The notes under the pieces are model-generated. The model was not told the origin of the DNA, made no database searches, and worked only from the letters and a program-made list of their open reading frames with translations. This document shows, one piece after another, positions 23,912 through 31,576 of a DNA stretch of 64,000 nt; position 1 is the first letter of the stretch; each line of letters starts with the position of its first letter. Origin of the DNA: Cyanobacteria bacterium SBLK (lineage in GTDB: Bacteria > Cyanobacteriota > Cyanobacteriia > Cyanobacteriales > Spirulinaceae); assembly GCA_017746715.1 (NCBI GenBank), contig JAGHZQ010000052.1, positions 62,001-126,000 on the forward strand. The letters run 5' to 3'. Both the position numbers and the translations under genes were made by a program.

Positions 23912-24039
23912 AGATCAATTCTTTTTTCTTGGAGTAGAGCAAGTAATTCTTGATTTTTTCTTCGTTCCTCTTCTAACTGTGCTTGAGTTTGTAAGCGATC
24001 GCTTTCAAGGCGATCGGCTCTTTGTTTTTCGCAATCGGC
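23908..24039 (-). pseudogene. Coiled-coil tail, probable remnant of a Uma2-type gene
   Basis: On the minus strand the sequence encodes ADCEKQRADRLESDRLQTQA, then QLEEERRKNQELLALLQEKR and IDL before a TAA. Such charged coiled-coil ends (ending ELLALLQEKxIDL) are typical of cyanobacterial Uma2-family nucleases. The body of the gene and any start codon are missing, apparently replaced by the restriction-modification pair. Confidence 0.4.
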
Positions 24040-24110
24040 TAAAATGAGAAAATAGAGCCAGAACCAATATTGCGATAAAATTAAGAGAAATATCGAGAAT
24101 CGACAAAATC

Positions 24111-24773
24111 ATGGAATTGTTCGATCGCGTTTTGCGCGTTGTGCGGTCAAATGTCAATAGTTGGATAAGTGCAAACGAGGATCCGGTTCTCTCCTTAGAA
24201 AGAACCGTGGACGAAATGCAGCGAGAATTAGTCAAATTGCGCCAAGCCGTCGCCCTCGCGATCGCCACCCAGAAGCGCACGGAACGCCAAGTCGCGCAAA
24301 ATCGAGTTTCTGCCGAAGATTGGTATCGCCGCGCCCGTATCGCCCTGACAGGGGGCGAAGAAGCGATCGCCCGAGAAGCATTAACCCGTCGCCAAAACTA
24401 TCAAGAGAATGCCGCTCTCCTCAATCGCCAAATCGAACGACAAAACGAAATTATTCTTAAACTCAAACAAGATTTGCGCCTCCTCGAAGATCGCCTCTCT
24501 CGCGTTAAAATGCAAAAAGATATGTATCTCGCAAGAGCCACCTCCGCAGAAGCCACTCGCCGACTCCACGAACTCTTAGAAAAAGGCGTGGGAAAAAGTA
24601 CCCTCAACCTGCTCGATCGCGTTGAAGAAAGAGTGCAAGATTTAGAAGCACGAGCAGAAGTTGCCTCCCAACAAAACCGCAATTCTCTCGCCGGGCAATT
24701 CCAACCATTAGAAACCTCAGCAGTTGTAGAAGCCGAATTGGCCCAACTCCGCCAACAAATTAACCAACAATAA
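24111..24773 (+). CDS. PspA/IM30-family membrane-remodelling protein
   Basis: A peripheral membrane protein of the ESCRT-III-like PspA/Vipp1 superfamily. The N-terminal amphipathic helix MELFDRVLRVVRSNVNSWISANEDP is followed by long coiled coils to residue 220 (DEMQRELVKLRQAVALAIATQKR and others). It lacks the C-terminal helix extension that distinguishes thylakoid Vipp1, and the N-terminal sequence differs from Vipp1 (SWISANEDPVLSLE against DLVSKAEDPEKVLE). It is therefore more likely a PspA-type paralogue that protects the cytoplasmic membrane. SfsA starts with the next base after its stop. Confidence 0.9.
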   Translation: MELFDRVLRVVRSNVNSWISANEDPVLSLERTVDEMQRELVKLRQAVALAIATQKRTERQVAQNRVSAEDWYRRARIALTGGEEAIAREALTRRQNYQENAALLNRQIERQNEIILKLKQDLRLLEDRLSRVKMQKDMYLARATSAEATRRLHELLEKGVGKSTLNLLDRVEERVQDLEARAEVASQQNRNSLAGQFQPLETSAVVEAELAQLRQQINQQ

Positions 24774-25520
24774 ATGACTTTAATCTATCAATATCCTCCT
24801 CTTGAAGCAGGTATTTTAATTAAGCGTTATAAACGATTTTTAGCCGATATCGAACTGGAATCCGGAGAGATAATTACTGCCCATTGTGCCAATACAGGAC
24901 CCATGATCGGACTCCACGATCCCGGTAGTCTAGTGCAAGTTTCTCGCAGTAACAACCCCAAACGAAAACTCCCTTACACTTGGGAAATGATAAGCGTCAA
25001 TCGAGAGACAAAACCTACTTGGGTAGGTGTTAATACCGCTATGCCCAATCGTATTATCAAACTGGCTTTAGAACAAAAGTTATTACCCGAACTGGTAGGA
25101 CGTTACGATACAATTCGCACAGAAGTTACTTGCGGTCGCGAAAAAAAAAGCCGTATTGATTTCCTCCTCAGCAATCGCGACACCTCCATCTATCTAGAAG
25201 TCAAAAGCGCAACTTGGGCAGAAGGAAATACGGCCTTATTTCCCGATACCGTTACCACGAGAGGGCAAAAACACCTGCGAGAATTAATGGGAGTCCTAGG
25301 GTCAACAAAAGCCGGGATTTTATACTTTATCAATCGGGGAGACTGCGATCGCTTTGCCCCTGGAGATCGTCGCGATCCCGTCTACGGCGAGTTATTGCGA
25401 GAGGCGATCGCTAAAGGAGTCGAAGTCTTTCCCTATCGCTTTGAAATTACCCCCCAAGGGATTTATTTTCGGGGTTTGGCAGAATTTTTGAGCCGTCAAC
25501 CCCCCAATGATGTAATATAA
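24774..25520 (+). CDS. sfsA: SfsA family protein (DNA/RNA nuclease-like fold)
   Basis: A 248-residue cytosolic protein. The SfsA signatures ITAHCANTGPMIGL and KPTWVGVNTAMPN are present, and RIDFLLSNRDTSIYLEVKSATW shows the D...E-x-K arrangement of PD-(D/E)xK nucleases that this family shares. First described in E. coli as a sugar-fermentation stimulation protein; its true biochemical role is still unclear. The ATG directly follows the stop of the PspA gene, indicating one transcript. Confidence 0.92.
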   Translation: MTLIYQYPPLEAGILIKRYKRFLADIELESGEIITAHCANTGPMIGLHDPGSLVQVSRSNNPKRKLPYTWEMISVNRETKPTWVGVNTAMPNRIIKLALEQKLLPELVGRYDTIRTEVTCGREKKSRIDFLLSNRDTSIYLEVKSATWAEGNTALFPDTVTTRGQKHLRELMGVLGSTKAGILYFINRGDCDRFAPGDRRDPVYGELLREAIAKGVEVFPYRFEITPQGIYFRGLAEFLSRQPPNDVI

Positions 25521-25569
25521 GCCAAGGCAAAAACTGAATTTTTTCAGAATATCTTAAGGAAAATTCTCC

Positions 25570-26319
25570 ATGATCCGAAAACTGAGAGGATTGGCAATCG
25601 TTCTATTGCTCGTATTGCCTGCGATCGGTTGCAATCGTCCGAGTGCCGACACAACAAATACACCAGTTAAGGCTAGTTCTCACCAAGCTAGCGCAAAATC
25701 TGTCGAGGACATTCTCATCAATCCCAATTTCCAAAAGCTACAAGGAAATGGCATATATTTGTATCTCCCCCCCGGATACGAAGGCGGCGATCCGCAAAAA
25801 GACATTGAAGAAATGGCAGTTAATTTAGAGGGTGCAGGTTCGGAATATCAAAATCTGAGTAATGCTCTGCGGGAAACTAAAGATTTAGTCGCTTTAGTTG
25901 CATTTGATACTAAAAATTCTCAGGGGGGATTTGTCACAAATGTTAACGTAACCTCCCAAAAAGCGCTTCAAGGAACGAACTTGGAAGAGTTCCAGCAAGC
26001 GATCGCGAACGAGCTGGTAGGTGTGGGTTATCAAGTCCTAGAACAAGAAATTCAAGCCTTACAAACATGGAAAGTCGGACGCATTGCAGTTGAGATTGAA
26101 ACGGGAAAGGCTCAAATTACACAATTGGTTTATACCATTCCCGATCGCGATGTTTTTTGGATCGTTACTTATTCTACACCCACCGAAGAATTTAGCGATC
26201 GCCTGAAAGATTTTGAAGATAGTATTATTACTTTCAAGTCAACAGGAACAATTCAAAATTCAGAATTGCGATCGCGAGATTCCAAGCCGAGAGATGCAGA
26301 ATCCCAGAATCAAAATTGA
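25570..26319 (+). CDS. Lipoprotein of unknown function (PsbP-like fold possible)
   Basis: A 249-residue exported lipoprotein: signal MIRKLRGLAIVLLLVLPAIG followed by Cys21 in a good lipobox. After a low-complexity linker (to about residue 45), the domain with NGIYLYLPPGYEGG, ETKDLVALVAFDTKN and DVFWIVTYSTPTEEFSDRLKDFEDSIITFK resembles PsbP-like/DUF1795 folds, in which the last strand-helix pair assesses a short fluctuation in charge. Assignment is tentative. The 3' end overlaps the start of the next gene by about 26 bp. AGGAAA precedes the ATG. Confidence 0.75.
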   Translation: MIRKLRGLAIVLLLVLPAIGCNRPSADTTNTPVKASSHQASAKSVEDILINPNFQKLQGNGIYLYLPPGYEGGDPQKDIEEMAVNLEGAGSEYQNLSNALRETKDLVALVAFDTKNSQGGFVTNVNVTSQKALQGTNLEEFQQAIANELVGVGYQVLEQEIQALQTWKVGRIAVEIETGKAQITQLVYTIPDRDVFWIVTYSTPTEEFSDRLKDFEDSIITFKSTGTIQNSELRSRDSKPRDAESQNQN

Positions 26320-28504
26320 GAGAGTATTAACGATCGCCGTCAAACTACCGGGATATGAACAGCGATTTCGAGAAGCAGGACTGTGCGATCGTAATGGTAA
26401 TATTATTACAGATTGGCAAGCTGCTTTTCAACGATTGCGCCCTTTAGAAAAGAAAGAAGTCTGCCAAAATCCTCATTTATTTTTGGCTAATGCGTCAGAT
26501 GTCGTTTATCGAGGAATGACGGGAGGAACTCGGGGCAAAAGTTTAGTTTATTTTGCCGGTGAAGAATGGAATCATTCCAGAATTACAGCCAGAAAAAAAA
26601 CACTAGCTTGGTGGGGTATTGATGAGGATATCCCTATTTTAAATGTTGGGAGTCGTCTTTTTCCGGTGCGCTGGATGGATGGATCTCTCGTTGGAGAAAT
26701 CCATCGCGAGTTTATCGATTTGTTCCTGCATTTATTAAAAAGTGACTTTAGAGTAATTCGTGGATATCCGAGTAAATTGTGCGAAATAGCAGCTTATTTA
26801 TTTCATGTTCAATTGCCGCAAGTTAAAGCAGTGATTTGTACGGGAGAGTGTTTATACGCATATCAAATATCTTTGTTGAAGTCGGTTTTTAATGCACCGG
26901 TCATTAATGAGTATGGTTGCCAAGAAACGGGGATTTCCAGTTTAACTTGTCCGGAAAAAGGATGCTTGTATTTGGATGCAGAACGTTGTTTTTATGAAAT
27001 TGTGGAAGGTGAGTTAGTTACAACAGATTTATTTAATTTTACCATGCCTCTGATTCGCTATAAATGCGGTGATATTTTAGAATTTAATGGCGAGAGATAT
27101 GAATGCGATCGCATGGATTTAACGACTAAAATTAAAGGACGAATTGAGGATAAAGTACGAACGCTGATAGGGATTAAATATGCAGGCGAAATTGAGTTAC
27201 CTCCTCTAGAAGGAATTTTGAATTATCAAATCCGACGCAGAAAAAATAAACAAGTTGAGTTTTTATTACAACCTACCGATCGCGATCGCATTCCTCTCGA
27301 TGGTTTAAAAAATTGGACGGATGACATATTTGGGGAGATTGAAGCACAAATTTACACGCGATCGCGAGAAATTCCCGAAACACAATATAAATCTTGCAGC
27401 GATCGCGAATGGCTCAAAATTATCCGCGATCGCCCTTGGCACGAGTGGCTTAATTCTCCTCAATTTCCTTTAGGAGAAGCACAGAAAAGCGCCCAATTAC
27501 TTTATGAATTTATTAATCCTCGTTTGATTCTCTATTCGGGAATTGCACCATCAACTCTCAAGTTGATTTATTTTATTAAAAATTCATCACCTTATCAAGA
27601 TAGTGAAATTGAAAAAATAACAGCGCGAATTCTATTATTTTCTTGTTCTTTTTTAGCAGATCATTCAGAAGCGTTTTCTGTATATAAAAGTGGAGCAGAA
27701 CGATTAAAACGAGTTATCGATCGCGACAAACAATCAGACGATCCCGCACTTCTCGATCTGCTAATTCCTAGTTTATATCTAGAGGAAGATTTAGCGCGAT
27801 CGATCTGGGAAAATTTTCCACTCGAGTTAAATCACGATCGCATCATTCTCGATCGCTTCAATATTCAAAATTTACTCTATAGTTTTGAAACTGCATGGCA
27901 TTTAACAAATCGCAAGCAAAGTAAAATTGCCAAACTCATCAAACCTCTTTTATCTTTATTAATGGGGGATTTAGAATTTTTTAGTTCTCGCTTTAATTTA
28001 TATTTGTTATCTTATTGGTGTAATTTAGTGCATGGTGTTGAGATTATAAATATTGGAAAAAATGGGAATTGCGATCGCTTTTTTGCATCATGGTTAAAAT
28101 GGCGCAAAGCTATGTTAGAAAATTGCGGTAAAATAGAGCAATATTTTGACGAGTTAAAGTCTGTTGCTAAAACTAAAGATGAAAAAGCAAGAATCCTCTT
28201 AGAGCAAGGTTATCATACTTTGTTCCTCGAACGAGAATTTAAGATTCGAGAATGGTTGCCAATCTTACAAAAATATGCAGGATTGAAACAAAGAAATAAC
28301 TTGAATTTTGCGATTGATTCTACACCTTGGATTCCGATTTTGCGATCGCTGGCACAACCGCTACTCGATTCCGGAAAATCGGAGTTAGCCTATCAATGCT
28401 TGCTTTTATCTGCGCTTCCTTCTTCTCGTCAATCTGTCTTCGATCGCAGAACTAAAGAAGTCAATGAAAAACAAGCAGTGCTTTGCGATTTAATGAATAT
28501 TTGA
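26294..28504 (+). CDS. PaaK/CapK-like AMP-forming ligase fused to an unknown helical domain
   Basis: A protein of 736 residues. The N-terminal half resembles phenylacetate-CoA ligase / F390-synthetase-like adenylating enzymes: nucleotide loop GMTGGTRGKS, INEYGCQETG in the role of the YGxTE motif, and IKGRIEDKV at the hinge. The C-terminal half (about residues 370-736) is predicted all-helical and I recognise no family in it. The start ATG at 26294 overlaps the lipoprotein gene; a TTG at 26213 would only prolong it with the shifted lipoprotein tail. In CapK-type pathways such enzymes activate or attach acyl groups during polysaccharide synthesis, which agrees with the two glycosyltransferases downstream. 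Substrate unknown. Confidence 0.75.
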   Translation: MQNPRIKIERVLTIAVKLPGYEQRFREAGLCDRNGNIITDWQAAFQRLRPLEKKEVCQNPHLFLANASDVVYRGMTGGTRGKSLVYFAGEEWNHSRITARKKTLAWWGIDEDIPILNVGSRLFPVRWMDGSLVGEIHREFIDLFLHLLKSDFRVIRGYPSKLCEIAAYLFHVQLPQVKAVICTGECLYAYQISLLKSVFNAPVINEYGCQETGISSLTCPEKGCLYLDAERCFYEIVEGELVTTDLFNFTMPLIRYKCGDILEFNGERYECDRMDLTTKIKGRIEDKVRTLIGIKYAGEIELPPLEGILNYQIRRRKNKQVEFLLQPTDRDRIPLDGLKNWTDDIFGEIEAQIYTRSREIPETQYKSCSDREWLKIIRDRPWHEWLNSPQFPLGEAQKSAQLLYEFINPRLILYSGIAPSTLKLIYFIKNSSPYQDSEIEKITARILLFSCSFLADHSEAFSVYKSGAERLKRVIDRDKQSDDPALLDLLIPSLYLEEDLARSIWENFPLELNHDRIILDRFNIQNLLYSFETAWHLTNRKQSKIAKLIKPLLSLLMGDLEFFSSRFNLYLLSYWCNLVHGVEIINIGKNGNCDRFFASWLKWRKAMLENCGKIEQYFDELKSVAKTKDEKARILLEQGYHTLFLEREFKIREWLPILQKYAGLKQRNNLNFAIDSTPWIPILRSLAQPLLDSGKSELAYQCLLLSALPSSRQSVFDRRTKEVNEKQAVLCDLMNI

Positions 28505-28509
28505 GAAAA

Positions 28510-29697
28510 ATGAGTTCAAAAATTAAACAAATTTCGCAAACTCAAATATCAAAACAGCTAGGAAAATTATCTCCTCAAACTATTACTTATTTACCGGTAA
28601 ATACCAGAAGCGATCGCAATATTATTATTCCTAAATATCCATTTATTGCTCCTTTATCTCCTCCAGTACAATTTCCTCGAGAAACGGCAAAGGAAGAATT
28701 CGTTAAAAATATTGCATGGATGGGATCGAGAGAAATATTCGAACCTATTCTCTCGCAATTTAAAACCCTTGAATCTTGGTATTTTTTGAATGCGATCGCA
28801 CTTCTCGAACAAAACAAAATTAAGTTTTATTGGGGATCCGTAAAACCCAAAGGACAATATAACCTACTCGCTTCCAAAACTTCTCCTAAAATAACGAAAA
28901 ATTCTAGAATTTTAGCGCTTATTCCGCATTATAATTGTCATGCTTGGTTAGAGCGCTGCATTCGATCGCTAGTCGATCAAACTCGACCTCCCGATCGCAT
29001 TCTCGTCCTCGATGATTGTTCTCCTCATCCTCCCATTCAAATAATCGAAAAATTTCCGCAAGTGACCCTATTAAAATCTTCTGAGAATGTTGGTCCTTAT
29101 TGTTTAATTCAACAAGCGATCGCGCAAACAAATTATGATGCCTATTTATTTCAAGATGCCGATGATTGGTCTGCAAATATCCGCTTAGAAAGACTTTTGG
29201 AAACCGCAGAAAGGACGGGTGCAGAATTAGTCGGGACGCAGGAATGGCGCGTTTACGAACTAGAATCTAAACTAACCCCCGTTTGCTATCCTTTAGATGT
29301 TAATATGGCATTACGAGACAAACCCGGTCATCCTCTCATCCATCCGAGTAGTTTAGTTTCGAGAGATTTGGTGATGAGAGTGGGAGGATTTGCAACGGGG
29401 TTAAGATTTGGGGGAGATACAGAATTTTTATTGCGGGCGGTTTTTGCTGCTAAAATTGTTAATATTCCCGAATTTTGTTATTTTCGGAGAAAACGACCGC
29501 ATTCCCTGACAACAGCACGCGAAACGGGTTTGAATTCTCCCCAGAGAAAAGCACTTTTGCAGGTATTAAAAACCCGTGCGAGGGAAAATTTAGCAGAATT
29601 TAGAGCAGGAATGCAACTCGATCTGACTCCTTTAGCGATCGCAAAACCCATCGAACTACATTACCTTGCAGGCGATCGTAACTATAATGCGATATAA
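28510..29697 (+). CDS. GT2-family glycosyltransferase with N-terminal extension
   Basis: A 395-residue transferase. After about 130 residues without a recognised domain comes a GT-A fold: RILALIPHYNCHAWLERCIRSLVDQT, LVLDDCS, and FQDADDW with the metal-binding DxD-like motif. RFGGDTEFLLRA is at the position of the catalytic acidic residues. There is no membrane segment, so it acts on the cytosolic side. It starts six bases after the preceding stop, implying co-translation. ATG 28510 is preferred to an in-frame ATG at 28483 that overlaps the previous gene. Confidence 0.85.
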   Translation: MSSKIKQISQTQISKQLGKLSPQTITYLPVNTRSDRNIIIPKYPFIAPLSPPVQFPRETAKEEFVKNIAWMGSREIFEPILSQFKTLESWYFLNAIALLEQNKIKFYWGSVKPKGQYNLLASKTSPKITKNSRILALIPHYNCHAWLERCIRSLVDQTRPPDRILVLDDCSPHPPIQIIEKFPQVTLLKSSENVGPYCLIQQAIAQTNYDAYLFQDADDWSANIRLERLLETAERTGAELVGTQEWRVYELESKLTPVCYPLDVNMALRDKPGHPLIHPSSLVSRDLVMRVGGFATGLRFGGDTEFLLRAVFAAKIVNIPEFCYFRRKRPHSLTTARETGLNSPQRKALLQVLKTRARENLAEFRAGMQLDLTPLAIAKPIELHYLAGDRNYNAI

Positions 29698-29739
29698 TTA
29701 ACGCATAAAAATCACCCAATTTAACATCATTTTCAACAA

Positions 29740-29850
29740 ATGACTTTTATTGATTCTCACTTTTGGCACGTTTGGGTCGATCGCCTCTGTACGCTGTTAT
29801 TTATCTTAACCGTGCTTTGGGCATTTGTATTTGCTGCTAAAATGGATTAG
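29740..29850 (+). CDS. 36-residue single-span membrane peptide
   Basis: An ATG-to-TAG frame encoding MTFIDSHFWHVWVDRLCTLL followed by FILTVLWAFVFAAKMD. Residues 17-32 form one membrane helix, with a short polar tail. It sits alone between two glycosyltransferase genes on the same strand, 42 bp from one and 30 bp from the other. The membrane-helix pattern and operon position support it; there is no strong ribosome site. It does not match the small photosystem or cytochrome b6f subunits I can recall. Confidence 0.5.
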   Translation: MTFIDSHFWHVWVDRLCTLLFILTVLWAFVFAAKMD

Positions 29851-29880
29851 AAAGAGATTGAATCAAATCGCCAACATCTC

Positions 29881-30741
29881 ATGTTCGAGGTAATTATCCC
29901 GGTTAAAAATCGGAGTGAAATCGAACAGTGCGTTAGATCGTTAATTCCTCCAGAAAATCCCGATCGCAATGGGATCGAACGGGTTATTATTTGTGATGGA
30001 GGCTCGAGGGATCGCGATTATCTTATCGTTCTAAAAAACTTGGAACAATGGGAAAAAGTAGAGATTTTCTCCCACCCTATTCCCCAGTTTAATAAATCTC
30101 GTTTAATTAATCAAGGTATATTGCATTCTCGTGCTAAATATTTACTCATCTCCGATGCGGATATTATTTGGAATGGGGTGACGCTAAAAGATTTGCTCGA
30201 TCGCGTTAAGATACAGGAGAATGCGATCGCTTACGTGGAAAATGTGCAAGAATCCGATCCTGATGCGGAAGTTTTACAACGCGATCGCTATACCTATGAG
30301 GTGCAAATCAAAGATAGGATTGCATCGGTTAAAATTGTCCTAGAAAAAGCGAAGAATATTAAAAATCGTCCCGGTTGTGGTTTAATCTGTACGCGAAAAC
30401 GCACTTTGATGTCATTGGGAGGATACAAAGAAATCTTTCAAGGATGGGGATGGGAAGATCGGGATTTATTACTGCGTGGGGAACTTTTAGGGTTTGAGAT
30501 TTGTTGGACGGGTACAGTGACTCATCTTTCTCATTCCGATAGTTTGCGCGATCGGGGAAAGCAGGATTCGCTTATTAGATCGCGCAACTATAATATTATA
30601 GCCTCATTTCGTTCTTTAAAGAAAAGTCTATATGGAAATTTAGACGGATGTGAAAAAAGAACAAGTCCCTATCAAAGAATTGCGATCGTACAAATTCCTA
30701 AACCTTTGCTAGTGGCATTTAGAAAATTAGGATTGATTTAA
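29881..30741 (+). CDS. GT2-family glycosyltransferase (galactosyltransferase-like C-terminus)
   Basis: A 286-residue GT-A enzyme: MFEVIIPVKNRSEIEQCVRSL at the nucleotide site, LLISDADIIW with the DxD-type metal site, and QGWGWEDRDLLLRGELLGFE. The last is the glyco_transf_7C motif of galactosyl/N-acetylgalactosaminyl transferases and holds the catalytic acid. It is soluble. Its stop overlaps the ATG of a 40-residue frame (TAATG). It probably works with the preceding GT2 and PaaK-like proteins on one glycan or glycolipid. Confidence 0.85.
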   Translation: MFEVIIPVKNRSEIEQCVRSLIPPENPDRNGIERVIICDGGSRDRDYLIVLKNLEQWEKVEIFSHPIPQFNKSRLINQGILHSRAKYLLISDADIIWNGVTLKDLLDRVKIQENAIAYVENVQESDPDAEVLQRDRYTYEVQIKDRIASVKIVLEKAKNIKNRPGCGLICTRKRTLMSLGGYKEIFQGWGWEDRDLLLRGELLGFEICWTGTVTHLSHSDSLRDRGKQDSLIRSRNYNIIASFRSLKKSLYGNLDGCEKRTSPYQRIAIVQIPKPLLVAFRKLGLI

Positions 30742-30863
30742 TGTTAAGCTATATCTTGCTCCGTGTTCTGAATAAAGCTCGCAGAAAGGGTAAGATTGGA
30801 GAGCAAACCCAAAGCGATCGCGAGATTTCTAAAGATTCTCGAATATCTCATGATAATATTTAA
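30741..30863 (+). CDS. Possible 40-residue peptide coupled to the glycosyltransferase
   Basis: A short frame starting on the ATG of a TAATG overlap with the glycosyltransferase stop. It encodes MLSYILLRVLNKARRKGKIG then EQTQSDREISKDSRISHDNI. It has a hydrophobic start and a basic/polar tail. The stop overlaps the pyrR stop on the other strand. Translational coupling is the only evidence; it may be a remnant. Confidence 0.35.
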   Translation: MLSYILLRVLNKARRKGKIGEQTQSDREISKDSRISHDNI

Positions 30864-31402
30864 GAACCACTGCGAATTAATTCCACGGCATCCCTTCCAT
30901 CCACATTCTGTAAATAAACTTTAACCTTTTCTTCCGAAGAAGTGGGTAAATGTTTACCCGTAAAATCAGGATGAATGGGAAGCTGACGATGACCGCGATC
31001 GACCAAAACCGCTAAATAGATACTTTCTGTTCTGCCATATTCGGGAATGGCACTTAAAGCGGCTCTAATCGTTCTCCCTTTATAAATAACATCATCCACC
31101 AAAACAATATTTTTTCCCGTTAAATCGAAAGGAATCTTTGTCTTTGCAGGGGTTCGCATTCCCACGCGATCCAAATCGTCTCGGTAAAAAGTGATATCCA
31201 ATGCTCCCACTGGCATTTTAACCCCCTCCAACATTTCGATCTGATTTGCCAGTATTTCTGCTAGAGGCACCCCTCGCGTGTAAATTCCTACTAAAACAGT
31301 ATTGGCAAGATTGCTCGTTCTTTCTACAATTTCAGAAGCAAGGCGAGTAATCGTGCGACGCATTTCATCGGCAGAGAGAATTTCAACAATTACGGCTGAC
31401 AT
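30860..31402 (-). CDS. pyrR: Bifunctional pyrimidine regulator / uracil phosphoribosyltransferase PyrR
   Basis: A 180-residue type I phosphoribosyltransferase. The PRPP loop NIVLVDDVIYKGRT is at residues 98-111. LVGIYTRGVPLA and DITFYRDDLDRVG match PyrR, whose other role in Bacillus is to bind pyr mRNA leaders. In cyanobacteria it stands apart from pyr genes, as here, so enzymatic salvage of uracil may be the main function; no pyr-type attenuator is seen nearby. Confidence 0.93.
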   Translation of the reverse strand: MSAVIVEILSADEMRRTITRLASEIVERTSNLANTVLVGIYTRGVPLAEILANQIEMLEGVKMPVGALDITFYRDDLDRVGMRTPAKTKIPFDLTGKNIVLVDDVIYKGRTIRAALSAIPEYGRTESIYLAVLVDRGHRQLPIHPDFTGKHLPTSSEEKVKVYLQNVDGRDAVELIRSGS

Positions 31403-31525
31403 AAGACTCGATCGATCGCGTTTATCTCTCTACTCTAAACAAAAATTCACCATTCGGGCCTGTTTAATTCATGCTATAGTATAAAAGTATTGGAAACAAG
31501 CCACAAACTCTCTATACTTCCCATC

Positions 31526-31550
31526 CTCCCCTTACAAAGGGGGATTCGAG
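31526..31550. repeat. C-rich/G-rich palindrome before the WGR gene
   Basis: CTCCCCTTACAAAGGGGGAT, the same family as at 7387-7420 and 50789-50860. It lies between a TATAGT/TATAAA-like promoter (31475-31485) and the start of the WGR gene, so it is within the probable 5' leader. Confidence 0.5.
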
Positions 31551-31576
31551 GGAATTCCCAACAACCCATAAAAAAT

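Noticed and set aside
31482..31505. ATTGGAAACA resembling the loop motif of the Yfr2 small RNA
   Set aside because: Only one copy of the motif and no supporting stem-loop, so no RNA gene is called.
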